From positions 310,001-374,000 of the forward strand of contig NZ_JAJSLX010000001.1 in assembly GCF_021290925.1 (NCBI RefSeq): a DNA stretch of 64,000 nucleotides. Direction: 5' to 3'. The position numbers and the translations under genes are program-made. Under the pieces are notes generated by a model. That model was not told the origin of the DNA. It searched no databases and was given only the letters and a program-made list of their open reading frames with translations. Position 1 is the first letter of the stretch; each line of letters begins with the position of its first letter. This stretch comes from Sessilibacter corallicola (lineage in GTDB: Bacteria; Pseudomonadota; Gammaproteobacteria; Pseudomonadales; Cellvibrionaceae). Positions 37,762 to 46,090 of the stretch are shown here, one piece after another.

Positions 37762-38344
37762 TATTACTTTCTAACTCACTGAAATCCCTTCAAAAATAAC
37801 TGCCTAGTACAGTGACGTTCTATTTCAACAGCAATCAATAGCACGTGAGTATGATTCATAAAAAGCTCGTTTTCTTATACCTTCAATACCTTCTGTTAAC
37901 GTCTGTCAGTCATCTACATTAATAACTTATTTGTTAAAGAGGGTAATTTTCAGATGCTTTTTACGTTATCTCCCGGCTTACGTTACGCCCCAGTTGAGTC
38001 ACTCAGGGAATCTACTGTTAAAGTATTTCCTAGGCAGTTCAGCAAAAGGATGAGAATTGAATTTATCTCGCAAACACGACTTAAGCGAACTTCTGGAATT
38101 AGTCTAACAAATTAACATTCGACTCAAACATACTTTTGACAAAAGTTGCCGAGTTTCGGTTGTAAATTATGGTTAACCCTAACGTTTTTCCGTGTTTCTT
38201 GCTTTTACGCTAAACGTTCGTGCCGTGCTGCAATTGCGGTTATAAATCGATTTTTCCGAAGTTAAAACCTAAAATTTTTTAACGATATTTTCCACGTCAT
38301 TGCCATAGATGCATATTCATGCCAATTGGCGCGAATTTACTCAT
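37762..38344. other. 583 bp spacer with one possible small ORF
   Basis: AT-rich DNA between two minus-strand genes. Apart from a 53-codon plus-strand frame at 37954-38115, listed separately, I see no gene, repeat or clear terminator. Confidence 0.5.
37954..38115 (+). CDS. Possible 53-residue basic small protein
   Basis: ATG at 37954 has AGAGGG about 10 nt upstream and stays open for 53 codons to TAA at 38113-38115. The product begins MLFTLSPGLRYAPVESL and has many Arg/Lys residues in its second half. No membrane helix or known motif is visible. It is on the strand opposite to both neighbours. It may be chance. Confidence 0.25.
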   Translation: MLFTLSPGLRYAPVESLRESTVKVFPRQFSKRMRIEFISQTRLKRTSGISLTN

Positions 38345-39196
38345 TTATTCCTGAAGTAACGGATTAAGAATTGCAGCTATGTTTTCCGCTTCACCTTCCA
38401 TATGAAGATGATGGCCGCCTTCTAGTAGACTCACACTGATGTGCGGAAAATGCGCCAACTCCTCGTACATGTCACTGATATGTTTACGCAAACCGTCATC
38501 GGCAAGGATCAGATGAGTTTTTGCCTCAACTTTATGGACAAACGCGTGCCATTGATTGCGGGTCAGTTTTACCGCCGAAGGTAACTGCAATTTGGGATCA
38601 GCGCGCCAGATATAACCACCGGCATGAGAAATAACACCTCGTTCTGCGAGGGATTCCGATGATTCACGAGTAATAGGAAATACCGAGTTCATCCGTGCTT
38701 TCACTGCGTGTTCCCAGTCGGGATAGACAGTCGCTTGCTTACGATTGGGATTGAGCAACTGTGACACACACTGAGCAAGCTGTTTTGGCGCATCTTCTTC
38801 AACACTCGGATCTGGCCAAATACCATCAATTAAACCGAGATGATCAATACGTTTTGGCAGGGTTCCCGCCGCCAGAGTTGAAATCATTGCGCCACGAGAA
38901 TGTCCCAAAAGAGAGAAGGTCTCCCAGTTGAGTAGATCAGCGACAGCGAAAACCTCAGCCACATCTTCCCAAATATTGTAGGGAGCCAAGTGTTGACGGT
39001 GGCCGCTTAAACCATGGCCGGCCATATCCAACGCTACGATGTGTACATCCAATAATGGCGCCAATTGGTTAAAACTGGCACAGTTGTCCAGCCATCCGTG
39101 TAGGGCGATTATCTTACGACTTTTACCTTGCCCCCATACTCGCGCTTGTAGTTTCAAGTAACCTAAATCAAATTCCTGCTCGGTGTAATGCAACAA
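38345..39196 (-). CDS. Alpha/beta hydrolase
   Basis: A 283-residue alpha/beta hydrolase of the serine hydrolase-like (SERHL/MhpC) group. The oxyanion HGWLDNCASF, nucleophile elbow LLGHSRGAM with Ser and late His in LLEGGHHLHMEG are in place, and the acid is probably the Asp in LILADDGLR. No signal peptide. The start is TTG at 39196 (39196-39194), with GAGG 7 nt upstream. The substrate is unknown. It is monocistronic. Confidence 0.85.
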   Translation of the reverse strand: MLHYTEQEFDLGYLKLQARVWGQGKSRKIIALHGWLDNCASFNQLAPLLDVHIVALDMAGHGLSGHRQHLAPYNIWEDVAEVFAVADLLNWETFSLLGHSRGAMISTLAAGTLPKRIDHLGLIDGIWPDPSVEEDAPKQLAQCVSQLLNPNRKQATVYPDWEHAVKARMNSVFPITRESSESLAERGVISHAGGYIWRADPKLQLPSAVKLTRNQWHAFVHKVEAKTHLILADDGLRKHISDMYEELAHFPHISVSLLEGGHHLHMEGEAENIAAILNPLLQE

Positions 39197-39955
39197 AGTT
39201 ATACCTCACCCCTTCAAAAAGATCATTATCATTCACACAAGCAATAACGACAACGAGAAATATCACTTCAAAGACAATCCGTGAATCACGCCAATATAGA
39301 CAAATATCCACAGTGAATTGACACTTTCGGTCAAACTCATTACATATCGACGCATAAACTGTCAGTGAATTTAGAAATTGCGATTTCTTTATAATTTCAA
39401 TCACTTATCACTATTGAAATCTCAATTCCAACGTCTTTATATAGCACCTCGTAAAATTTTATAAGCTCCAAACTAAAGAATGAACCACTGACATCTACCA
39501 CACCACAATCTATAAATGTGTCGAGTGTAACCTTAGTTAAAAACTTTCAGCGTATGATCACCAACAGTATGCGATTAATAAAAAGAGAAGAATGTCATAG
39601 AAATCATCTACAGCAGTTAAAAATCACTTCTGCCATGTGTAAACAAGCATCCTTATAAAATGGGTAAATAACCAATACACAAATAATTAATAATGATTAA
39701 AAATTAAATTTGTGATGAAAAACAAATGATCGACTATCTGTGTAACAAATACTTCAAAAGGTGACGTAAATTTCATATTCATTCGAAATCACCTCGTGTA
39801 AGATAATCCTGCTATAATCATTAGCCAATCTAACAACATTAATAACACAATAATTTTTTGTTGATATTTAACGCTATATTACAGATAGATATGAACAGCT
39901 TTCATATAAGAATTATTATTGCGTATCATTAATTGAATGCCCGTCAATCAAATCC
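39197..39955. other. 759 bp divergent AT-rich spacer before the phzF-egtBD operon
   Basis: No supported gene; a 78-codon minus-strand frame (39404-39168) overlaps the hydrolase start and looks like chance. GATCATTATCATT at 39221 weakly resembles a Fur site for the hydrolase gene. Promoters for both flanking operons must lie here. The PhzF-like ATG at 39956 has no clear Shine-Dalgarno. Confidence 0.5.
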
Positions 39956-40780
39956 ATGAAAAAAACAGCATGTAAAATTTATGCATTTGTCGACCCAAGC
40001 ATCAACCATTCAGGCAATCCTTGCTACGTAACGCGCGAATCGAGTTTTGCATTTCCTTCTATTACCAGCTGTAGTATCAGCACCGAAAAAATATCTCAAT
40101 CTTCGCAAGGCTATTCACTAGAGTGCAAACAAAACGATACTGCTATCCAATGTTGCGGACACGGCATGCTGAGCGCGGCCTATTGTATTAAAAATCAAAT
40201 TTTTACTTCAGAGAACTCAACCGATACAGCAAATGCAACAAACAGTAATCGTAAAAACTTACAGCTTTACTTATCTATGTCTAACTGTGTTAGCAATGTC
40301 ACACTAGACGAAGAAATTATTTGGTTAGAATTCGGAGAAATTGTTTGTGATTTTCAAGACCCGCCAATTTGGTTAAAGCAATTAGATCTGCCAAACCAAC
40401 CACTCAGGTACGCTCAAACAGCCGCTGACAATGGCTATTGTGTTGTGCAATTTGACGACAATATTGATCTAAAACGGTTAAACGCTCCAAAAGAAACTAT
40501 TGGTCAATTTACTCAACGTGCGATTATTTATACATCACAATCCAGTAGCGACAAAAATACAGTTTTTTTCCGATATTTTGCACCTCAGTACGGAAATCCA
40601 GAAGACACCGCGACGGGGTCCGCCATTAGAATTCTCGCGAACTTTTGGAAAATTAAACATCAAAGAGTCACTTTAAAACAACTATCCCCCAATGGGGGGC
40701 TACTATTTGCAGAAAGAAAAAATAAAACCATTCGTGTGGGTGGAATTTGTCGATGGGACGGCAACTATTATGAAGAATAA
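39956..40780 (+). CDS. PhzF-family isomerase/epimerase-like protein
   Basis: A 274-residue protein with the PhzF/DAP-epimerase fold signatures: SGNPCYV near residue 21, CCGHGMLSAAYCI (the CGH motif with the conserved His) and RYFAPQYGNPEDTATGSAIRILANFW near residue 210, with the conserved Asp and Ser. The usual catalytic-Glu motif (SETxF) between the first two is not evident; a Glu in ISTEKIS may or may not replace it. Known members isomerise small carboxylates by proton shuttling. Its stop overlaps the egtB start by 11 bp, so it is translationally coupled to egtB and probably acts with ergothioneine synthesis. Its substrate cannot be told. Confidence 0.82.
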   Translation: MKKTACKIYAFVDPSINHSGNPCYVTRESSFAFPSITSCSISTEKISQSSQGYSLECKQNDTAIQCCGHGMLSAAYCIKNQIFTSENSTDTANATNSNRKNLQLYLSMSNCVSNVTLDEEIIWLEFGEIVCDFQDPPIWLKQLDLPNQPLRYAQTAADNGYCVVQFDDNIDLKRLNAPKETIGQFTQRAIIYTSQSSSDKNTVFFRYFAPQYGNPEDTATGSAIRILANFWKIKHQRVTLKQLSPNGGLLFAERKNKTIRVGGICRWDGNYYEE

Positions 40781-42029
40781 ACCATCATTACTTTTGGATT
40801 TCCAGCGCTGCCGAAAATACAGCGTCAATATTTGCGAGCCATTAGCCATTGAAGATTACAGTTTACAGGCTGAGGTTTTTACCAGCCCAACCAAATGGCA
40901 TATTGCTCATACGTCTTGGTTTTTTGAAACTTTTTTAATCAAACCTAACGTTAAAAATTACAAATCACCCAACGAGCAATACTCCGTTTTATTTAACTCA
41001 TATTACAATGCCGTCGGCCCTCAGTTCCCAAGAAACAGGCGCGGACTTATTACTCGACCTACAGTGGCAGAAGTTTTAGAGTACCGAGCCTATGTTGACG
41101 AACACATGCTTGAATTACTTTCCAACGAACTGACGGCGGAACAAGAATATTTAATCCGCCTAGGCATTGCACACGAGCAACAACATCAAGAATTATTTTT
41201 TACTGACCTAAAATACAGTTTATCTTTCAACCCACTGTTTCCAACATATCAAGAGCTGCCTCAAAAATTACAGCAACAACTTTTTTCAAAACACACCGCT
41301 CAACCATTGACGTGGACAAGCTTCGACGGTGGAATCACTGAAATCGGTGCTGACAATGAATCGTTTAACTTCGACAATGAAGGCCCAAGGCACAAACAAT
41401 GGTTGGAACCATTTTCACTGGCCAACCGTTTGGTTACTAACGGCGAATACATGGAATTTATTGCCGACGGCGGTTATCGACGCCCTGAACTATGGTTATC
41501 GGACGGCTGGGCCTTAATACAAAAAGAGCAATGGCAAAAGCCGTTGTATTGGAATGATGTTGACAACGTTCTTCACCACTACACATTACACGGCAACCAA
41601 CCGATAAACCCAGACGCACCCGTTTGTCATTTAAGTGGTTATGAAGCCGATGCGTTTGCCAGTTGGTGTGGCGCGCGGTTACCAACAGAAGCAGAATGGG
41701 AAAATGCCGCGCAAAGCGAATCTGTTATTACTGAAAAATCGCCAGTACTCACACCCAAACCTCTACAAGAAAACAACAGCACAACAATAACTCAGTTGTA
41801 TCAGGAATGCTGGCAATGGACTTCCAGTTCATACAGTCCCTACCCTGGCTACCAAGCAGCCCAAGGCGCCGTCGGTGAATACAACGGCAAATTTATGGCC
41901 AACCAACTTGTTTTAAGAGGCAGCTCCTGCGTTACCAGCGAAAACCACGCCCGCGCCAGTTACCGAAACTTTTTCTACCCTCCCGATCGTTGGCAATTTA
42001 CGGGTGTTCGGTTAGCAAAATCACAATAA
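40770..42029 (+). CDS. egtB: Ergothioneine-type sulfoxide synthase
   Basis: EgtB is an iron enzyme that joins a thiol (cysteine or gamma-glutamylcysteine) to hercynine with O2. The ATG at 40770 is chosen because it couples to the upstream stop at 40778; an in-frame ATG at 40692 lies deep inside the phzF-like gene. The 419-residue product has a DinB-type N-terminal domain with iron ligands in KWHIAHTSWFFE and IAHEQQHQELF, and an FGE-sulfatase C-terminal domain (FDNEGPRHKQWLEPF, CGARLPTEAEWENAA, WQWTSSSYSPYPGY, LRGSSC, YRNFFYP, WQFTGVRLAK). egtD follows 19 bp later. egtA, egtC and egtE are not nearby. Confidence 0.93.
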   Translation: MKNKPSLLLDFQRCRKYSVNICEPLAIEDYSLQAEVFTSPTKWHIAHTSWFFETFLIKPNVKNYKSPNEQYSVLFNSYYNAVGPQFPRNRRGLITRPTVAEVLEYRAYVDEHMLELLSNELTAEQEYLIRLGIAHEQQHQELFFTDLKYSLSFNPLFPTYQELPQKLQQQLFSKHTAQPLTWTSFDGGITEIGADNESFNFDNEGPRHKQWLEPFSLANRLVTNGEYMEFIADGGYRRPELWLSDGWALIQKEQWQKPLYWNDVDNVLHHYTLHGNQPINPDAPVCHLSGYEADAFASWCGARLPTEAEWENAAQSESVITEKSPVLTPKPLQENNSTTITQLYQECWQWTSSSYSPYPGYQAAQGAVGEYNGKFMANQLVLRGSSCVTSENHARASYRNFFYPPDRWQFTGVRLAKSQ

Positions 42030-42048
42030 TCAATCAGGCTTTATCATC

Positions 42049-43017
42049 ATGAACGCAAGCGTAGAGAATCAAATTCATTTTCATGAGTTACACCCTCAGT
42101 CAAAAACACACCCTAAAGAGGTGCTTGAGGGTTTAAAAAGTGTGAGAAAAAACCTAAATCCAAAATTTTTCTACGACACAAAAGGCAGTGAATTATTCGA
42201 AGTTATCACTAACTTAGAAGAATACTACCCAACACGTACAGAAAGAAAAATTTTTGAAACCTACTCACAAGACATTGCCGAGGTTTGTGGTATTGACTCC
42301 ATTATCATCGAGCCCGGCAGCGGCAGTTGTGAAAAAATTCAGCTGTTAATTCCTAATTTAAAACCGAAGGCGTACATCCCAATCGATATCGCCGGTGATT
42401 TTTTATTGGATTCTGTCAACAAACTGGCTGAAAATTTTCCTGAACTTCCTATACACGCGGTCCAAGCAGACTTCAATCAATTAGATAACCTGCCCAATGA
42501 ATTGCCAAATGGATCAAAACTCGTTTTTTATCCGGGATCAACTATCGGCAATATGGAGCCAGAAAAAGCGTTAGAGTTTTTAATCAAATTGTCAGAATGG
42601 ATCGGAAACGATGGCGGTATTCTGTTAGGCGTAGATTTGCACAAGCCCACGCATCAATTAAATGCGGCTTACAATGACCAACAAGGTGTTACCGAAGCCT
42701 TTAATTTGAACGCTCTAGATCATCTCAATGACATTTTCGAAGCTAACTTCGATAAAGAGAATTTCTCTCACAAAGCCTTCTACAATGAACAGCTCTACCG
42801 CATCGAGATGCACCTTGTCAGTGATTGTGAGCAATGCGTGGAATTTGAGGGCGAGAAAATTCAGTTTGATGAAGGCGAAAGTATTCACACAGAAAATTCG
42901 TATAAATACACGAGAAAACAACTGAGCAGTTTGGCAGCAGATGCAGGTTTAACGCTTAAAGAAACTTGGCTGGACGAGAATGAACTGTTCAGCGTGAATT
43001 TATTGGTTAGAGCTTAA
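42049..43017 (+). CDS. egtD: L-histidine N-alpha-methyltransferase
   Basis: EgtD trimethylates histidine to hercynine with SAM, the substrate for EgtB. The 322-residue length is normal. Motifs seen: KSVRKNLNPKFFYDTKGSELFEVIT, EYYPTRTERKIFE, IIEPGSGSCEKIQLL (SAM site; EgtD has this modified glycine loop), YIPIDIAGDFLL, FYPGSTIGNMEPEKALEFL and ENSYKYTRKQL. It begins with ATG 19 bp after egtB and closes the operon. Confidence 0.96.
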   Translation: MNASVENQIHFHELHPQSKTHPKEVLEGLKSVRKNLNPKFFYDTKGSELFEVITNLEEYYPTRTERKIFETYSQDIAEVCGIDSIIIEPGSGSCEKIQLLIPNLKPKAYIPIDIAGDFLLDSVNKLAENFPELPIHAVQADFNQLDNLPNELPNGSKLVFYPGSTIGNMEPEKALEFLIKLSEWIGNDGGILLGVDLHKPTHQLNAAYNDQQGVTEAFNLNALDHLNDIFEANFDKENFSHKAFYNEQLYRIEMHLVSDCEQCVEFEGEKIQFDEGESIHTENSYKYTRKQLSSLAADAGLTLKETWLDENELFSVNLLVRA

Positions 43018-43086
43018 TCAACAGTTTTCTAACCTTTTTAAATTCGGTACTTTTAAGAAACCCGGCTCCTCAATAACTCAACTCTT

Positions 43087-43121
43087 AAAAAAAGAAACCT
43101 CTGATAATCTCAGAGGTTTCT
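43087..43121 (-). terminator. Terminator between egtD and the 43154 gene
   Basis: AGAAACCTCTGA (43093-43104) and TCAGAGGTTTCT (43110-43121) give a 12 bp perfect stem with a 5 nt loop. On the minus strand a seven-T run follows (A-run 43087-43093), so it best ends the minus-strand gene; it may also slow readthrough from egtD. Confidence 0.85.
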
Positions 43122-43153
43122 GCGTTAACAACTGACTGTGTTATGACTAACAA

Positions 43154-43375
43154 TCAATATTCTGATCGTTTAGGTTTAATCGGCGCCAACAACAAGAAGA
43201 AGATCCAAGCAAACCAAGACACAAAGAAAGTCAGTAAAATCCAAGCAATTTTTTCCGCCATAGTCACTTTGCCAGAAAATAAAATAAACAAAATTGGAAT
43301 CCAATAAAAAAAGGCAATCACAAAAAAGATGGGTAAGGCCACGATGGCCGTAATTGTCGCTATTATTGCTTCCAT
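43154..43375 (-). CDS. Small two-helix membrane protein
   Basis: 73 residues with two membrane segments (AIVALPIFFVIAFFYWIPILFILF and IAWILLTFFVSWFAWIFFLLLAP) and a short basic tail. It is followed by a good terminator and lies 64 bp downstream of trpS on the same strand. I do not recognise the family. Confidence 0.55.
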   Translation of the reverse strand: MEAIIATITAIVALPIFFVIAFFYWIPILFILFSGKVTMAEKIAWILLTFFVSWFAWIFFLLLAPIKPKRSEY

Positions 43376-43439
43376 ATCTGCTTATTTTCTCTGTAGTAAC
43401 GTAACGATAAATTTAAAATGGTAGTTTTCAGTAACTGAG

Positions 43440-44450
43440 TTATTTAATGATCTTTCGAATTCCCACGGCGTCGCGCAACTCTTTCATTAAATCGGTTGCG
43501 TAAGATCGAGCCTTCTCTGCACCTTCAAGCAACGCTTGCTCTATCACCACAGGATTTCCCATTAACTCTTCGTATTTTTCGCGCGCAGGTGCAATTTCTG
43601 CATCCACTAAGGCGCACAGTTCTTTCTTCGCATCACCCCAACCAATGCCGTCTTGGAATTTAGCACGCATTTCTTCTACTTGCTCAGGTGTTGCAAATGC
43701 TTGCCACACTTGAAATACCGTTGAGGTATCGGGATCTTTAGCTTCGCCTGGTTCGAGTAAATTTGTTTTAATCTTATTAATGTGCTTTTGCAGTTTTTTT
43801 GTCGGTAAAAATAAAGGAATGGTATTACCGTAACTCTTACTCATTTTGCGACCATCCAACCCCTGCAATACAGCAACATTGTCGTCGACAACCGCTTCGG
43901 GTAAGACAAATTTATTGCTGTAATGATGGTTGAATCGACCCGCAATATCTCTTGCCATTTCAATATGTTGAATCTGGTCTCGACCAACAGGCACTTTATT
44001 GGCGTTGAATAATAAAATATCTGCCGCCATTAAAATCGGGTAACTGTATAAACCCATATTCACGCCGAAATCAGGATCTTCACCGGCTTCGGTATTTTCA
44101 TCAACGGCAGCTTTATAAGCGTGAGCACGGTTCATCAAACCTTTTGCAGTTAAGCAGGTTAACAACCAACACAACTCTGGAATTTCTGGAACATCCGATT
44201 GACGATAAAACACCACTTTTTCTGGATCTAAGCCACAAGCTAACCAAGTTGCTGCAATTTCTTTCGTAGATTGATGAACCATCTCTGGGTCACCGCACTT
44301 AATCAACGCGTGAAAATCCGCAAGGAAATAAAATGATAAATTGCTGTCGTCTTTGCTGGCTTCAATCGCAGGTCGAATAGCACCGACGTAGTTACCCAAA
44401 TGAGGGGTGCCAGTTGTTGTAATGCCCGTTAATACTCTTTGTTTGCTCAT
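43440..44450 (-). CDS. trpS: Tryptophanyl-tRNA synthetase
   Basis: TrpS charges tRNA-Trp. The 336-residue class-I synthetase has the HIGH-like [12 protein letters not shown], the [31 protein letters not shown] core, and [13 protein letters not shown] as the KMSKS loop. This is the usual short bacterial form. It lies 184 bp downstream of the DUF3524 glycosyltransferase gene; the spacer holds a 15 bp tandem repeat. Confidence 0.98.
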   Translation of the reverse strand: MSKQRVLTGITTTGTPHLGNYVGAIRPAIEASKDDSNLSFYFLADFHALIKCGDPEMVHQSTKEIAATWLACGLDPEKVVFYRQSDVPEIPELCWLLTCLTAKGLMNRAHAYKAAVDENTEAGEDPDFGVNMGLYSYPILMAADILLFNANKVPVGRDQIQHIEMARDIAGRFNHHYSNKFVLPEAVVDDNVAVLQGLDGRKMSKSYGNTIPLFLPTKKLQKHINKIKTNLLEPGEAKDPDTSTVFQVWQAFATPEQVEEMRAKFQDGIGWGDAKKELCALVDAEIAPAREKYEELMGNPVVIEQALLEGAEKARSYATDLMKELRDAVGIRKIIK

Positions 44451-44543
44451 GATAATTTACTAGCTCGTCTGTCAATCGCACGAAACGACCCAATGATCGT
44501 TATATTCAAAGCACTATAATAACGGGTTTAGTCCTTAGATGGC

Positions 44544-44634
44544 ATTACCCGTGAAAAGGGTTTACATAAAAAAGCTTTACGCAAAAACGGGGTTACACAA
44601 AAAAGGTTTCACGCAATAAGGTTTCAATCATCGG
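44544..44634. repeat. Degenerate 15-17 bp tandem repeat, about five copies
   Basis: On the minus strand successive units follow RAAACCTTTTTTGCGT: GAAACCTTATTGCGT, GAAACCTTTTTTGTGT, AACCCCGTTTTTGCGT, AAAGCTTTTTTATGT, AAACCCTTTTCACGGGT. The array begins right at the stop of the glycosyltransferase gene and runs toward trpS. Confidence 0.7.
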
Positions 44635-45828
44635 TTATTTCTGAAGGTATTGATTCAACGACGCCTCGTACTTGGGTTTCAAGGCTTGCCAAGTCAGTGA
44701 AGAACAGTCCCTCGTCCTGAATTCTTCCGCCCCCTTCAATGAACAACCGGCGCCATCGTGTTTAGGTACAAACCAAGAAACAAGCTTGTTTACCGCGTTT
44801 CTGGCGGTTTTTTCAACATCACCGGCGTTTACTGTATAGAGATACTGAGAATCAAACCATTCAGGATAAGCCAAGTCTTGTGGTGCAAGAGGAAGACAGC
44901 CTTGAGAGACCGCTTCAATCATTGATAATCCTTGAAAGTCATGGCTGGCGGTCGATAAAACCACATCACAGTGCTGAATAAGCGCTTGGTAATCTTGATA
45001 ACTGTCGACGAAACCCCAAGTTTCAAGTGCATTGTTCTGTTGAAGAATGGCTTTAATATCGGAGAACGCATCTGGCACACGTCTAAATTGCTGACCAGCA
45101 ATGTGAAATTTAAAACATCGGCCCAACCATTTTTCTTCGGCTAAAATTCGAACAATCTCTAGGAGTAAGCTAGGGCCTTTGTCCCATTCCCAGCGGTGAT
45201 TCCACAACACATGCACCGTGTGCGTCGAATTTGATCGAAACTTATTGATCACTCGCTGGCAATGATTCAAATCATCATTAATAACTTCATCGACGGGAAC
45301 CGGAATAACAGAACTTTTACTAGACAGCTGATCGACTAAACCACGGGGAATTCCGTCGGGAAGTTTTTTAAGTAAAGCCTCGGTACCGGCTAAAAAAGTC
45401 TTTTGATTGAACAGCGAATTGAATATCAGTTTATCGGCGGCCAATGCGCTGTACAAACTCGTTAACTGAATCTCTACCTTGCCTTGAAGCTTGTCGTTAT
45501 CAGGGTAAGCAAATTGATTTTCATGGAAATACAAAATTGTTGGCACCGACGCCAGGTTTGGACGAAAACCTCTTAACGCCGTCAAATCAACCATTGAGGT
45601 GGCCAACAACAGGTCATAGTGATTATCCAGGTTCGGAAATTCACCCATTCCCCACGTCAAACTGTTGCCGCGTGTTCGCCAAGAAAAGTAGCGAGCTGGC
45701 AGCGCCTCCAGGGTCCAATGATATTCGGTGAGTTGTGCCATTAATTCTCTGCACCAACGTTCATGGCTTTGCCCATGATAGGCAGAGAGCAGCAAAATGC
45801 GCTTTTGATTGTTAGCTGGCTGTGTCAC
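44635..45828 (-). CDS. DUF3524 glycosyltransferase, tRNA-queuosine mannosyltransferase-like
   Basis: A soluble 397-residue GT-B glycosyltransferase. The N-terminal DUF3524 domain reads ILLLSAYHGQSHERW, ALPARYFSWRTRGNSLTW and TILYFHENQFAYP, the hallmark of the GTDC1/QTMAN family. The C-terminal half has HVLWNHRWEWDKGPSLLLEI and the donor loop VVLSTASHDFQGLSMIEAVSQGCLPLAP. Animal QTMAN adds mannose to queuosine in tRNA-Asp; bacterial homologues occur in marine gammaproteobacteria, where the product is less certain. It stands alone upstream of trpS. Function by homology is likely but not proven. Confidence 0.82.
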   Translation of the reverse strand: MTQPANNQKRILLLSAYHGQSHERWCRELMAQLTEYHWTLEALPARYFSWRTRGNSLTWGMGEFPNLDNHYDLLLATSMVDLTALRGFRPNLASVPTILYFHENQFAYPDNDKLQGKVEIQLTSLYSALAADKLIFNSLFNQKTFLAGTEALLKKLPDGIPRGLVDQLSSKSSVIPVPVDEVINDDLNHCQRVINKFRSNSTHTVHVLWNHRWEWDKGPSLLLEIVRILAEEKWLGRCFKFHIAGQQFRRVPDAFSDIKAILQQNNALETWGFVDSYQDYQALIQHCDVVLSTASHDFQGLSMIEAVSQGCLPLAPQDLAYPEWFDSQYLYTVNAGDVEKTARNAVNKLVSWFVPKHDGAGCSLKGAEEFRTRDCSSLTWQALKPKYEASLNQYLQK

Positions 45829-45889
45829 TGGAATGCTCAGGTTACTTGTTTAAAGCGCTATAGTAACGAAATCAACGCGACTTGTTCGC

Positions 45890-45921
45890 ATGAAGAGCTG
45901 GGTTTGTATGAAGAGCTGGGC
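45890..45921 (+). repeat. Short 18 bp direct repeat
   Basis: ATGAAGAGCTGGG occurs at 45890 and again at 45908, one 18 bp unit apart, in the spacer between the glycosyltransferase and the cNMP-protein gene. A 67-codon plus-strand frame runs over it but overlaps the glycosyltransferase gene and shows no support. Confidence 0.5.
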
Positions 45922-46090
45922 CCAAATAAAGAAGTGAGTCTGATTGAAGAACAGGATTGGTATTGAAAATTAGATTTGCTAGAAAAACTCGGGGAAGAAA
46001 GGATCAAGACAATAAAGAAAGCAGCGAATGCCTTTCTTTCAAGACTTCGCGCAAAACATGCCGTGAAGTCTTGAAGAGAAACAACGCCAA

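Noticed and set aside
39218-39236. GATCATTATCATT resembling a Fur site near the hydrolase start
   Set aside because: Matches only part of the consensus in an AT-rich region; no iron-related gene is adjacent.
39168-39404. 78-codon minus-strand frame overlapping the hydrolase start
   Set aside because: It overlaps a better-supported gene in another frame, has no ribosome site and resembles no family.
44544-44634. CRISPR array
   Set aside because: Units are 15-17 bp, head-to-tail without unique spacers, strongly diverged, and there are no cas genes.
39956-45828. Selenoneine (SenA/SenB/SenC) cluster because an EgtB-like gene and a glycosyltransferase are near each other
   Set aside because: The glycosyltransferase has DUF3524/QTMAN motifs rather than those of SenB, is on the other strand beyond trpS, no selenophosphate synthase is present, and egtD is directly linked to egtB.
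45763-45966. 67-codon plus-strand frame containing the 18 bp repeat
   Set aside because: Its first part is antisense to the glycosyltransferase gene and it has no family similarity; the repeat alone makes it look ordered.
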